Positions 45,814-54,478 of a stretch of DNA of 64,000 bases are shown here, in pieces. A model generated the notes under the pieces. It saw nothing but the letters and a program-made list of their open reading frames with translations, was not told the DNA's origin and did not search any database. The position numbers were made by a program, and so were the translations under genes. The stretch's first letter is position 1. Every line of letters begins with the position of its first letter. This DNA is from an uncultured Acidobacteriota bacterium (GTDB lineage: Bacteria; Acidobacteriota; Terriglobia; Bryobacterales; Bryobacteraceae): assembly GCA_902826605.1 (NCBI GenBank), contig CADEFM010000003.1, positions 186,001-250,000 on the forward strand. Reading direction: 5' to 3'.

Positions 45814-47072
45814 TCTCCGGTGGCCCCAGCCTCTGCCGGAATCGCCACCGCCACCGCGTTCAAATCCACGCCTTCCCACTTCGCCACCACGGCGGCCGCC
45901 AGGCAGTTGCCAAGTAAATTGACGGACGTCCGGGCCATATCCATCAGTTCGTCCACTCCCAGAATCACCGCAACTCCTTCCACAGGCAATCCAAACGAAG
46001 CCAAAGTTCCCGCCAGAATTACCAGTGAAGCACGCGGAACCCCGGCGATGCCTTTGCTGGTCAGCATGAGCGTCAACATCATGAGTAGCTGCGTGGAAAA
46101 AGAGAGTTCCACTCCGGCCGCCTGTGCGACAAAAATCGACGCGAGAGATAAGTACAGCGTTGAACCGTCCAGATTAAAGCTATACCCGGTGGGGAGTACG
46201 AATGCCGAGATGTGCCTTGGTATGCCGAATTTGGTTAGGTTTTCAAGGGCGCGAGGCAGCGCCGCTTCACTGGTGGTTGTGGAGAACGCGATCATGAACG
46301 GCTCACGCACGGCTTCAATAAATCGTTTGAGCGGCAGCTTGATGATCAAAGCCACCGTACCCAGCACCACCACCACAAAGAAAATCAAAGCGCCATACAG
46401 CGTCAGCACAAGCTTGCCCAGATTCACAAGCACGCCGAGTCCCTCATGTCCCACGGTTGCCGCCATCGCGCCGAATACTCCGAATGGCGCGAAGAACATC
46501 ACGTAATGCGTGAATTTGAACATCACTTCCGATAGCGCTTCGCAAAATACCAGCATCGGCCTGGCTTTTTCGCCGATCGCCGCGCAGGCAGTGCCGAAGA
46601 GCAGTGCAAACACCACGATCTGGAGCACTTCGCCCCGTGCCATGGCGTCGAAGATGCTGGTGGGCACCGTGTGTTCTAATACTTGCGCGAAGCTGACACT
46701 GGTCTGCTCCACGCTGGAGGCTGTGCCTAGGGGCAAGTTGATGCCTATGCCCGGTTTGGTCAAATGAACCGCGCCTAGACCCACGAACAGCGCGAGCGTA
46801 GTGACAATCTCGAAATACAGAATGGCCTTGCCACCGATGCGGCCCATCGTTTTGATGCTGCCTGCACCTGCGATGCCCACCACCAGCGTGGCAAATGCCA
46901 TGGGTGCAATGACGGATTTAATCAGACGAAGAAACATCTGGCCCAGCAGGCGCATTTCCTTCGCGGGTCCGGGAAACAGAACACCGAATATCACGCCCGC
47001 CACTAGGGCGATCAAAATCCACGTGGTGAGGGAAATCCTCGGCTTAGACTGAACGACGGGTGCCGCGTTCAT
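45810..47072 (-). CDS. Dicarboxylate/amino acid:cation symporter (DAACS)
   Basis: The 420-residue protein belongs to the glutamate/aspartate/C4-dicarboxylate symporter family (GltP/DctA-like). It has STTTSEAALPRALENL (serine-rich HP1 loop), SFNLDGSTLYLSLASIF and the C-terminal GVDELMDMARTSVNLLGNCLAA. The start at 47072 overlaps the nadK stop as ATGA. It could bring in glutamate, aspartate or dicarboxylates. Confidence 0.93.
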   Translation of the reverse strand: MNAAPVVQSKPRISLTTWILIALVAGVIFGVLFPGPAKEMRLLGQMFLRLIKSVIAPMAFATLVVGIAGAGSIKTMGRIGGKAILYFEIVTTLALFVGLGAVHLTKPGIGINLPLGTASSVEQTSVSFAQVLEHTVPTSIFDAMARGEVLQIVVFALLFGTACAAIGEKARPMLVFCEALSEVMFKFTHYVMFFAPFGVFGAMAATVGHEGLGVLVNLGKLVLTLYGALIFFVVVVLGTVALIIKLPLKRFIEAVREPFMIAFSTTTSEAALPRALENLTKFGIPRHISAFVLPTGYSFNLDGSTLYLSLASIFVAQAAGVELSFSTQLLMMLTLMLTSKGIAGVPRASLVILAGTLASFGLPVEGVAVILGVDELMDMARTSVNLLGNCLAAAVVAKWEGVDLNAVAVAIPAEAGATGD

Positions 47073-47947
47073 CGGCCACCCCATTTCAGTTTCTCGCGAA
47101 GGACGTCGAAAAATTGCACTCCTTCGGGCCGGACTAGATTTACATGGTGCGGAGAGCGGCGGCAGATGACGCGGTCATCCTGTTCCAGCATTTCACCCGC
47201 TTGTCCGTCCGCGGTGAGGTAGGTCGCGCTCTGGCTCCGCAGAGTGACTTGAATGACGGCGTCATCCGGCACAATCACGGGGCGATTGCTCAGCATGTGC
47301 GGACAGATCGGCGTGATGCAAAGCGCGGCGACGCTCGGCGCCACGATCGGGCCGCCCGCTGAGAGTGAATACGCAGTGGATCCGGTGGGGGTGGAAACAA
47401 TCAACCCGTCGGCTTTGTAATGACACATGAAGTGATCGTCCACGTGCACTTCCAAATCGATGATACGGGCGATTTCGGCCTTTGCCAGCGAGACGTCATT
47501 CAGCGATTCATAAGCTCCAGCCATCACGCCGTTGCGCCACAATTCCGTGCGAAGCATGCGGCGAGGACTTACCTGGTAGTCGCCTGCGAGGGCGCGCTCC
47601 AATTGCGGATAAAGTTCGTCCACGGTTATGGCCGTGAGAAAACCCAGACTGCCCAGATTCACCGCGAACACGGGGACATTACCGCCCCCGGCAGCGCGTG
47701 CCGCCGAAAGCAGAGTGCCGTCGCCTCCCAGGACGACAATCAAATCCGAAGTCTGGCACACAGTCTCCCGCGGAAGATAATCGTTGCGCCTCGCGTACGT
47801 AGCGGTCTCGCCGTCGATGCGTATTTCAACGCCGCGGCTCGTAAGCCAGCGCATCAGTTCCGGCACCACGCGCGTGGCCGTCTCACTGTCCGGTTTGGAC
47901 ACGATGCCCGCGATCTTAATCGGGGTTTGTGGATTGGCGTGTGGCAT
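47069..47947 (-). CDS. nadK: NAD kinase
   Basis: The enzyme phosphorylates NAD to NADP. The ATG at 47947 gives a 292-residue protein starting MPHANPQTPIKIAGIVSKP; a longer frame from 48115 would overlap tlyA heavily and has a non-homologous start. Motifs are LGGDGTLLSAAR (GGDG), NLGSLGFLT and STPTGSTAYSLSAGGPIV. It overlaps tlyA by 32 bases and is coupled to the symporter gene. Confidence 0.95.
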   Translation of the reverse strand: MPHANPQTPIKIAGIVSKPDSETATRVVPELMRWLTSRGVEIRIDGETATYARRNDYLPRETVCQTSDLIVVLGGDGTLLSAARAAGGGNVPVFAVNLGSLGFLTAITVDELYPQLERALAGDYQVSPRRMLRTELWRNGVMAGAYESLNDVSLAKAEIARIIDLEVHVDDHFMCHYKADGLIVSTPTGSTAYSLSAGGPIVAPSVAALCITPICPHMLSNRPVIVPDDAVIQVTLRSQSATYLTADGQAGEMLEQDDRVICRRSPHHVNLVRPEGVQFFDVLREKLKWGGR

Positions 47948-48680
47948 GCAGCAGAAATTCGCGATTGCCCTCGGCCCCCAGAATGGGGCTATCCGTAATT
48001 CTCGCAGTATAGCCGAGCGCTTCCACCGCCGTCCGCACTCGATTGCAGGCTGCTTGATGCAGCAACGGGTCGCGAACAATTCCGCCTTTGCCCACCTGGC
48101 CGCGCTCCACTTCAAATTGCGGCTTTACCAGGATGATCATGTCGGCGTGCGGTTTGAGCAGCTGCCCGATTGTTGGCAGCAGCAGTGTAGTGGAAATGAA
48201 ACTCGCGTCACAGACCGCGAAGTCGAACGCTTCCGGAAAATCTCGCGGTTGCAAGAAGCGGGCATTTGTACCCTCGCGGGGTTCCACGCGCGGATCGTTG
48301 CGCAGTTTCCAGTCGAGTTGGCCGTGACCCGTGTCGATAGCCCACACGCGCGCGGCCCCGCGCTGCAACAGGCAATCGGTGAATCCGCCTGTGGAAGCGC
48401 CAATATCCAGACACGTGTAACCGGTGACGTCCACATGGAAAAAATCCAACGCGCCGGCGAGTTTGTACCCGCCCCGGCTAACGTAGGGCATGCGCGCCAA
48501 CACGTCAATCGCGGCATCGGTGGCGACGCTGTGTCCGGGCTTCTGAATTTTTTGGCCGTTTACCATGACGTTCCCTGCCAGAATGATCGCTTGTGCTTTC
48601 TCTCGGGAATCGGCGAGTCCGCGTTCGAGCAGGAGTTGATCGATTCTCGATTTGGCGGACTTCATGGAGGCCATTGTCAT
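47916..48680 (-). CDS. tlyA: TlyA-family rRNA 2'-O-methyltransferase
   Basis: The 254-residue protein has an N-terminal S4 RNA-binding domain (SRIDQLLLERGLADSREKAQAIILAGNVMVNG) and a SAM-methyltransferase domain (CLDIGASTGGFTDCLLQRGA). In other bacteria the family methylates ribosomal RNA and is often called hemolysin TlyA. It overlaps ispA by four bases. Confidence 0.93.
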   Translation of the reverse strand: MTMASMKSAKSRIDQLLLERGLADSREKAQAIILAGNVMVNGQKIQKPGHSVATDAAIDVLARMPYVSRGGYKLAGALDFFHVDVTGYTCLDIGASTGGFTDCLLQRGAARVWAIDTGHGQLDWKLRNDPRVEPREGTNARFLQPRDFPEAFDFAVCDASFISTTLLLPTIGQLLKPHADMIILVKPQFEVERGQVGKGGIVRDPLLHQAACNRVRTAVEALGYTARITDSPILGAEGNREFLLHATRQSTNPD

Positions 48681-49561
48681 GCGCTGCGCCGCACCACCAG
48701 ATCGGCGAGTTGCCGAAGCCGGTCCGCGCGTCCGTCAAACGTATGCAGGGCCGAATGCGCCGCCATGCGTTCTTCCTCCGCCATGGCTCGCGAGCGTTCG
48801 ATTCCGTACACGGCCGGGAAAGTGATTTTCTTTTGCGCCGCGTCTTTTCCTGCGGTTTTCCCGAGCTGTTCCGAGGATTGCTCCACATCAAGCACGTCGT
48901 CGACAATCTGAAAAGCAAGACCGACGTGCTCACCGAACTTCGTCAGCGCGGTGAGCTGTGCGGCATCTGCTCCGGCATAGATTGCGCCGAAGCGCACGCT
49001 GCTGCGCAATAACGCGCCGGTCTTGGCGCGGTGAATGGATTCGAGCAGCTCGGCGGTGGGTGGCCGGCCCTCGCCTTGGATGTCGTTCACCTGGCCGCCG
49101 ATCATGCCGCCCACGGTGCCCGAAGCGCAAGCAAGCTCACGCACCAGATCCACGCGGCGTTCGGCGCTGGTGTGCTCCAGTTTCGCCAGCACCTCAAACG
49201 CGAGGGTCAGCAGAGCATCGCCGGCCAATATCGCCATCGCATCGCCGAAGACTTTGTGACAAGTGGGACGGCCCCGGCGCAGGTCGTCATTGTCGAGGGC
49301 AGGGAGGTCGTCGTGAATCAGAGAATACGTGTGAATGAGTTCCAGCGCGCAGGCGGCGTTTTCGATGCCCGCCGGCGTCGCCGAAATAGCTTCCCCGGCG
49401 GCGATCGCGAGCAGGGGCCGGATACGCTTTCCGCCCGCGAACAGGCTATAGCGCATGGCCCGGTGAATGCTGGCGGGGTTTTGGGCTTCGGCAGGCACCC
49501 AGCGATCCAGCGCGGCGTCGACATCTTTCTGCCGCGCCGCCATGTATTCCGGGAGCGTCAT
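48677..49561 (-). CDS. ispA: Polyprenyl (farnesyl/geranylgeranyl) diphosphate synthase
   Basis: The protein (294 residues) extends isoprenoid chains. It carries the first aspartate-rich motif DDLPALDND, where an extended spacing suits bacterial FPP/GGPP synthases, and the second motif QIVDDVLDVE. Chain length cannot be fixed from the sequence. The gene is coupled to xseB (four-base overlap) and tlyA. Confidence 0.93.
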   Translation of the reverse strand: MTLPEYMAARQKDVDAALDRWVPAEAQNPASIHRAMRYSLFAGGKRIRPLLAIAAGEAISATPAGIENAACALELIHTYSLIHDDLPALDNDDLRRGRPTCHKVFGDAMAILAGDALLTLAFEVLAKLEHTSAERRVDLVRELACASGTVGGMIGGQVNDIQGEGRPPTAELLESIHRAKTGALLRSSVRFGAIYAGADAAQLTALTKFGEHVGLAFQIVDDVLDVEQSSEQLGKTAGKDAAQKKITFPAVYGIERSRAMAEEERMAAHSALHTFDGRADRLRQLADLVVRRSA

Positions 49562-49839
49562 TTTTCCGGGCGGAACGGCTGCGGAGTTACGTCGCCTGCA
49601 CGCTTCATCAAAATTTCCACACGAGTTTCCGCGTCCTCAAGCTGTTTGCGGCAGGTTTCGCTTAGCTTCATGCCGCGCTCAAAAAGCTCCAACGCACGTT
49701 CGAGCGGCAGTTCACCGCTTTCCATCTCCTTGACGATGGTTTCCAACTGGTGGAGGCCAGATTCGAAACTCACGGGAGACCCAGGCGAGCCGTCTTGCGA
49801 GACCGCAGCATCCGGGGAGCTAGACACTTCACGAGGCAT
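49558..49839 (-). CDS. xseB: Exodeoxyribonuclease VII small subunit
   Basis: The 93-residue product has the signature SFESGLHQLETIVKEMESGELPLERALELFERGMKL. It complexes with the large XseA subunit, which is not in the window. A Ser/Pro-rich stretch of about 20 residues precedes the domain, so the start could be internal. It is the first gene of xseB-ispA-tlyA-nadK-symporter. Confidence 0.92.
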   Translation of the reverse strand: MPREVSSSPDAAVSQDGSPGSPVSFESGLHQLETIVKEMESGELPLERALELFERGMKLSETCRKQLEDAETRVEILMKRAGDVTPQPFRPEK

Positions 49840-49910
49840 GAGTAACTATTCTAGCGAATGGCTGGCCGGGTCGCGCGGCGTGTTCTATAATGAAGTTCCC
49901 GCCACTTTGC

Positions 49911-49987
49911 GGGCACGTAGCTCAGCTGGTTAGAGCGCCTGCTTCACACGCAGGAGGTCCGGGGTTCGAGTCCCTGCGTGCCCACCA
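49911..49987 (+). tRNA. tRNA-Val (anticodon CAC)
   Basis: The 77-base cloverleaf has acceptor arms GGGCACG and CGTGCCC, a D-arm CTCAGCTGGTTAGAG, an anticodon stem CCTGC/GCAGG with loop TTCACAC (anticodon CAC) and a T-arm GGGGTTCGAGTCCC. CCA is encoded. Its 3' end is repeated downstream, and mobile DNA follows it, which suggests that this gene is an integration site. Confidence 0.97.
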
Positions 49988-49988
49988 T
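49975..49988 (+). repeat. Candidate attachment core at the tRNA 3' end
   Basis: The last 13 bases of tRNA-Val plus one flanking T, TGCGTGCCCACCAT, recur exactly at 51963-51976 and in degenerate form at 53985-54004. Duplication of a tRNA 3' end in the same orientation is the usual footprint of site-specific integration. No integrase gene was found nearby. Confidence 0.5.
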
Positions 49989-50184
49989 AAAAATCAGTGA
50001 TTTAGCTTCGGTCTCTAAGAGAACTAAGTGCTACGTCCACACAAATGTCCACATAGATGTGGTTTCATCTCGCAGTTATCTTACTGGAAGCCATCCAGTA
50101 GGCGGGAGCGCCACCCATTGTCACAAGTCACTATGCCTAGCGTTAGCGGGGTAGCGCCTGCGTTAGACGGCTTAACAAAGCGGC

Positions 50185-50547
50185 CTAGACTCGATCTCCG
50201 TTCGTCAAAAGGTGAGAAACCTCGGTAGTGGTCAACTTTGGATTTGGTGGGGGATTAGGGGGAGTAACATCCTCCCGCCTGACGGGTGCAGTCGGTTCGG
50301 TTGTCTCGATGATCCTCACGCGAACCTCATCTCCTATCTTTAGCACTGGGTTGTCAGTGAAATATAGATGCTCAGTAACAGTATGAGGTGAACCGAGGAC
50401 GCGAAGCCGAGTCTCGGCGATTGGCTGTGGGAACCTAGGTGATGCAGAGCTATCTAGGTGTTCAACGCAAGCCATAAGCAATCCTTCGCCGGGGAAGGCA
50501 GCAACACACAAGAGCTTGTCGTTGAGAAATACTTCAAGGCCGCGCAT
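50185..50547 (-). CDS. Passenger gene 1 of IS1-like remnant (hypothetical)
   Basis: The 120-residue product has no membrane segment. It contains TRLRVLGSPHTVTEHLYF and LKIGDEVRVRIIETTEPTAP, a pattern of small beta-rich proteins of unknown role. It lies between the transposase stop and the IS inverted repeat. Unlike the other two passengers, its frame reads through the repeat (encoding KLTTTE) and ends 39 bases into the flank, so the last 12 or so residues are probably not native. Confidence 0.6.
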   Translation of the reverse strand: MRGLEVFLNDKLLCVAAFPGEGLLMACVEHLDSSASPRFPQPIAETRLRVLGSPHTVTEHLYFTDNPVLKIGDEVRVRIIETTEPTAPVRREDVTPPNPPPNPKLTTTEVSHLLTNGDRV

Positions 50548-51097
50548 AAGTGACCTCCCAATATATCATCGACCAATTGCCTACGCCGCTCTTTCTAACC
50601 CCCGTTCATCGGCTTCCAGCAGCGCCACCAACTCAGACACGTCCCACAGTCGATCCGTCACGCCGGCGGCCATAGGGGGCGTGCAACGCAGCGTGCCGTG
50701 GATCTTGATGAAGTTGTACGCGAAGCAGTAAAGCGCGACTGCGGCGGCGTGGTTCTCAATCTTGCGGCTGAAGGCATTCGTCAATCGCCTGTAGCGCCTC
50801 AGGCCCATGCGCAGGCTGAGATTCTGGCGTTCGGCAAAGCTGGTGCTGATGTGCTTCGGATCGGGATTACCGACGATAGCCTTTCTCTCGCATCCGATGC
50901 ACTCCGCTGGGCTGCACCGCTTCTGCGCTTTCCGGCGCTTCCCCGTAAAGTTTCAGCAGCATCGCGTAATCAACGTTTATTCCAGAGAAGGCATAGTCGA
51001 TGCCCACTAGATAGGCTTTGTGGCCGTCGCCGGTGAGTTGCACGCGATTCGCAAGCCGCTGGCGTAGGTCATAAAGGAACTGAGAGGCAACGCCTTC
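50224..51097 (-). mobile_element. IS1-like element remnant 1
   Basis: GGTAGTGGTCAACTTT at 50224-50239 is the passenger-side inverted repeat. It is followed by a passenger gene and a transposase pseudogene. The other end is missing because the transposase is cut at 51097 by the inverted repeat of a second unit, as expected for a nested insertion. Confidence 0.75.
50581..51097 (-). pseudogene. IS1-family-like transposase remnant
   Basis: The C-terminal part reads KAIVGNPDPKHISTSFAERQ, LRRYRRLTNAFSRKIENHA and YNFIKIHGTLRCTPPMAAGVTDRLW in one frame. The preceding YDLRQRLANRVQLTGDGHKAYL and YAMLLKLYGEAPE segment is in another frame, so there is a frameshift near 50915-50935. The N-terminal third is absent. 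These phrases match the widespread IS1-family transposases of soil bacteria. Two C-terminal relatives lie at 51383-51398 and 54779-55003. Confidence 0.85.
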
Positions 51098-51398
51098 GGT
51101 AGTGGTCAAGCTTGTTTTTTCCGTCTCTCTAAACACTTTCGGACGGCGGGCCTCGCCTCTTTCGCCCCTGAATAGATGAGCCACAGCGACAGGCCGGAGA
51201 TCACAACGAATAGGGCGTTGAATACGAGGTTCCCGTCATCAAATGGATCAGAAAAAACGGGGGTGGGGGCAAAGGTGGTACCTAGAACAAAGCCCACGAC
51301 GATCTTCCATTTCGCCGCCTTGCTTATGCCCTCGTCATTTCGCGTTTCGGGGGGCATCATCGGTCACTATAGCATTCGGCCTTACGCCGCTCGTTCTA
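51098..51398 (-). mobile_element. IS1-like element remnant 2
   Basis: GGTAGTGGTCAAGCTT (51098-51113) is the passenger-side end. After the passenger gene only 16 bases of transposase 3' end remain, TACGCCGCTCGTTCTA (51383-51398), which would encode the LERAA terminus seen in the other copies. The far end is not found, so the right part was lost. Confidence 0.6.
51106..51360 (-). CDS. Passenger gene 2: small membrane protein
   Basis: The 84-residue product has two hydrophobic helices (about residues 17-33 and 44-63) and a basic tail (RKCLERRKKQA). Its TGA stop is formed by the IS inverted repeat (AAGCTTGACC on this strand). The start lies 22 bases from the transposase remnant. The function is unknown. 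Confidence 0.65.
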   Translation of the reverse strand: MMPPETRNDEGISKAAKWKIVVGFVLGTTFAPTPVFSDPFDDGNLVFNALFVVISGLSLWLIYSGAKEARPAVRKCLERRKKQA

Positions 51399-51416
51399 CC
51401 CCGACTATGATGAGGA

Positions 51417-51638
51417 ATGATTGCGGACCAGAGTACAGCGAAGCACATAAGCGAACTGATGCTTCGGTTTTCGACTGAACTAGATGACTCGGTGAAAGTT
51501 GTACAGGAAAACTGCCCAGAGGATGAGCTTTCCAAATATCGTCGCGCCGTGGGCAGCATCATGGCGGAGATATTGCTTGAAGTGCTCAACCCTCTTTATT
51601 CAACACATCCAACGCTCACGCCCCCGGGATTCAAGTAA
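51417..51638 (+). CDS. Small conserved-looking helical protein
   Basis: The 73-residue product (ADQSTAKHISELMLRF, then SKYRRAVGSIMAEILLEVLN, then PLYSTHPTL) resembles small acidobacterial/proteobacterial proteins with the pattern YR-x-x-VG-x-IM followed by PLY-x-x-HP. I know no function. A weak TGAGGA lies right before the ATG. It is isolated between IS remnants and an empty region. Confidence 0.5.
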   Translation: MIADQSTAKHISELMLRFSTELDDSVKVVQENCPEDELSKYRRAVGSIMAEILLEVLNPLYSTHPTLTPPGFK

Positions 51639-52135
51639 AGATGGTGACCCGCTATGATCGCGTGGCTTGCTTGCAGGACCCAGCAGCGCGGCAAGTAACC
51701 CATTGCCCACAGTCCCTGGGGATCGAATCCCCCCGAACAAGCGGCCTTATCCGCTACCCTCGTTGCCTTGATTTTCTTGCTGGATTCAAATTTGACGCAA
51801 CGTGGATCTGTCTGTAGTGAGCTACCTCGGCCCCTCACCAGAGAATACGACGTACCTAAACAAAATCGCTGAATTTGCTCCAGCCACAACGCAAACCCAT
51901 ACGTATTGGGGGAAGTTGACCATAGAAACGAGCGACCCAATCAATGCACCACAGGCGGCAAATGCGTGCCCACCATTCAATCGGTAAGAGCTAGCATTCG
52001 ACCCTCATGAGAATATTTCGTTACGCGGTCCGCTTCGCTTTTCTGGAAAGAAATGGCCGCCTGTCTGGGGGAGGTTATAACTCTGAAACCTGTGGGTAGT
52101 CTTTACGAATTCGAGCCTAACTCCGCAGCCTGCGC
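51639..52135. other. Gap with a tRNA-end repeat; no supported gene
   Basis: About 500 bases with only weak short frames. The sole features are the att-like repeat at 51963-51982 and a T-arm-like GGGGATCGAATCCCC near 51720, which has no cloverleaf around it. Confidence 0.5.
51963..51982 (+). repeat. Att-like repeat A
   Basis: TGCGTGCCCACCAT repeats the tRNA-Val 3' end exactly (14 bases), and the full 20 bases match repeat B at 53985 at 18 of 20 positions. It lies 1988 bases after the tRNA copy. No T-arm precedes it, so it is not a second tRNA. Confidence 0.5.
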
Positions 52136-52411
52136 TTAGCAAAAGCGCGCACTTCTCTTTAATACTTTCACTCCCAGTTGATAGGAATTCTGTATGACCT
52201 CGCAGCGACAGACGCTCCCGCGAGAAACCGTGTTGCTTACCTCAACTTCAACGGGTGCGCCGCAAGGTACGGGTACCTGACTGCGCAAGCGCATTCCGCC
52301 GCCAGATACGTCCAGGACGCATGCCTGCATAACTGGTCCCGGTATCATCCCCAATACCCTTAGCGTCGCCACCTGGTTTGGCTTGAACCGGCCTTCCTTA
52401 CGATGATCCAT
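52136..52411 (-). CDS. PilZ-domain protein
   Basis: The 91-residue product is one PilZ domain, a c-di-GMP receptor fold: MDHRKEGRFK carries the RxxxR-type arginines and VLDVSGGGMRLRS the D/N-x-S-x-x-G motif. A strong GGAGGGG precedes the ATG. It may sense c-di-GMP for motility, attachment or polysaccharide control. Two more PilZ genes lie at 62493 and 63121. Confidence 0.85.
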   Translation of the reverse strand: MDHRKEGRFKPNQVATLRVLGMIPGPVMQACVLDVSGGGMRLRSQVPVPCGAPVEVEVSNTVSRGSVCRCEVIQNSYQLGVKVLKRSARFC

Positions 52412-52681
52412 TGTCAGCCCCTCCGTCTCTTATAAATACTGAACGAAGTGGCCACGCCAGTCGATGGTGCAACAGTCCCAAATGGCTTAGTACATTTGGA
52501 CCAATTTCAGCCGGTCGTCACCGCGTCAGTGAAAAAGGAGAAACGCAAACGCAGCCACGAGCAGTGCAAATTTTGTTGGGGATGCGTCCTGCATCTCCTC
52601 TCGGAGCACAGCGGTGAAGATCCTGAAAATCCGCTTGAAGCGTTGAGGTCTCATTTTGCACCTAATATGTTTGTCGTAAAT

Positions 52682-52891
52682 TTAGTGTCTGGAAGATTGG
52701 TGTAGTTGCCGCATCGTTGACCGCAAAAGCAATTGTTCCAATTCCAAGACACGTTTGACAGCTGCTTCCACTTCGGGAGAATCCTTGGAGTAGAATGCCT
52801 TCGTTTCGCTCCACATCTGCAAGGCAGCTCTGTACTGGTCCTGAATTTCCTGATGCTGACTGCTCGTTTCTGTCTCTAAAACGTGTTCCAT
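52682..52891 (-). CDS. Small acidic helical hypothetical protein
   Basis: From the ATG at 52891 the product is 69 residues, MEHVLETETSSQHQEIQDQY onward, and consists of helices with the sequence YSKDSPEVEAAVKRVLELEQ. An in-frame ATG at 53050 would add a non-coding-looking stretch. I recognise no family. Confidence 0.4.
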   Translation of the reverse strand: MEHVLETETSSQHQEIQDQYRAALQMWSETKAFYSKDSPEVEAAVKRVLELEQLLLRSTMRQLHQSSRH

Positions 52892-53576
52892 GTTAGCCCC
52901 GACTCTTCCAATGCGAGATAAGCAAGTCAGTATCCAAATTGTCCTTGAACCAAGGCTTATGACAAAACTACGTCGGACCGGCCTGCCTGGGCAATCAGGG
53001 TGCGCCGCCCTTGCGTTCGACCCGCGCCAGAGTAGGGCTAGATGGAACAATCCGTTAAATCAGTTGGCATTGGGAAAGCAAACTCGGCGGATCGGACAAA
53101 ATCAACGCCTGCGCGGCCTGCAAGCCGGTATTGGACGCCTTGAAGATCACGGAGTGGTGGCTGGCGCTAGTGGAGTCCGGTGAATGGTTGTTTTCAGCCG
53201 TATTGTGTTCATTTCCACCGCACCGCCCAGAACCTTCGCTCTCCTAAATTTGTGTAAAACGAGCAAGACTTCGTGATGATTCACGGCTGGCGTGGGAACG
53301 TACCCTATCGCAAATTGAAAAGAACCCTAAACGGGCGGCCCCGCCGTGGATCGTTGATATCATTTCGCTCGTATGGGTCCGTCCACATCCAAATTAGAAA
53401 CAAGGAAATCCGCACGGCGCAAGCAGTCGAATTACGCGATACCTCCGTCACCGAACGATTCATCCGGTCCATCCAGGTGTAAATAGTGCGATGCTCGAAC
53501 TAAGTTACTATCGGTACCCGGTGATGAATGAGATACTCGAGTAACAATGGCCAGCCGCGTGGCATCTGAGGAGCTC
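52892..53576. other. Gap with no supported gene
   Basis: About 680 bases upstream of the bactofilin gene. Short frames on both strands lack ribosome sites and family motifs. A short stretch at 53094-53180 could be a gene fragment (it encodes ACKPVLDALKITEWW in one frame), but it has no start or end. Confidence 0.45.
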
Positions 53577-53951
53577 ATGAACAAAGATCAGAATCCTTAT
53601 CCTACTTCCGGAAGCGGACACGTTTCGGGCGTTACCATCATCGGTCAAACGATGCGGGTTCAAGGCGCTATGACGAGCCGCGAGGATGTCCATTTGAACG
53701 GCCATTGGGACGGCCAAATGGAGATGGACGGCCGTCTCACCATCGGTGCGGGCGGGGAAGCCAATGCGAACATCAAGGCCCGTGACGTGATCGTGTCCGG
53801 CTCGGTCAAGGGTAACGTCGAGGTCATTGGGTCCCTTTTGCTACGCGCCGATGCCAGCCTTGAAGGCGACGTCAAGACTGCGGGAATCGTGATCGAGGAC
53901 GGCGCGTATTTCAAGGGCGGAGTCGATATCGTTCAGCGTCCGTCGTCCTAA
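53577..53951 (+). CDS. bacA: Bactofilin
   Basis: Bactofilins are polymer-forming beta-helix cytoskeletal proteins (DUF583) that position wall or stalk enzymes. The 124-residue product has regular six-residue repeats (GVTIIGQTMRVQGAMTSRED, then DVIVSGSVKGNVEVIGSLLL, then IVIEDGAYFKGGVDI). The ATG at 53577 follows GAGGAG; an ATG at 53547 has no ribosome site. It stands alone in the accessory region. The symbol is the generic one for the family. Confidence 0.88.
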   Translation: MNKDQNPYPTSGSGHVSGVTIIGQTMRVQGAMTSREDVHLNGHWDGQMEMDGRLTIGAGGEANANIKARDVIVSGSVKGNVEVIGSLLLRADASLEGDVKTAGIVIEDGAYFKGGVDIVQRPSS

Positions 53952-53984
53952 CATTGAGCTAGGCTCCTGTACGGGGTTGAGTCT

Positions 53985-54004
53985 TGCGTGCCGACTATTC
54001 AATC
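53985..54004 (+). repeat. Att-like repeat B
   Basis: TGCGTGCCGACTATTCAATC differs from repeat A at only 2 of 20 positions and lies 2022 bases after it. It shares TGCGTGCC with the tRNA end. With A it brackets the PilZ-to-bactofilin segment. Confidence 0.45.
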
Positions 54005-54095
54005 AATAGGTCAGCGCCGGTTTCGTCAGCCGCCACGGGCCGCTGAAACCACCTGCGCTTCCGCGGCTGAAACGAAGCGCGCCCGGATGATCGTC

Positions 54096-54113
54096 CTGTT
54101 CAATATTGAACAG
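54096..54113. promoter_or_regulatory. Perfect 18-base palindrome
   Basis: CTGTTCAATATTGAACAG is fully self-complementary and AT-rich in its centre, as transcription-factor sites often are. It lies 145 bases after the bactofilin gene in a stretch with no clear gene (53952-54462). A chance origin cannot be excluded. Confidence 0.4.
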
Positions 54114-54478
54114 CTTTTCCTTGTGAACTGTGTCATGCTGCCTCGCTGGAATTCCATCGATGCACGTCTATCTTGGGGCCGCCTTGGTCAAGAAGAAGCC
54201 ACTCTTGCAGCCCCACTGAGCCATGCGCATTCCGGCGCAAGAAGTTGGAGGCCGCGTAACCACCGTGAGGCCCATCTGGCCACAGCACGGACTGATGCCG
54301 GCCATGAAAGGGAATCGGCCTGAAACTTATCGCGGTGGGTGCGTTGCTTGCTGTTTTCGCCGATGGCCAGAACCGACGCTTTTGAGCCCACTCTACGATG
54401 AGCCCACGTTCGTCAAGTGGGCGGACGCTGGTAAATGCTACGCCGTCAGGCGCAAGCTATCGGAAACTCGGGTAGTGG

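Noticed and set aside
51700..51770. T-arm-like GGGGATCGAATCCCC suggesting a second tRNA or tmRNA
   Set aside because: I could not fold acceptor, D- and anticodon stems around it, and no tmRNA tag was found.
52448..52705. Plus-strand 85-codon frame with CKFCWGC
   Set aside because: The CxxC pair is suggestive, but there is no start context and no family resemblance.
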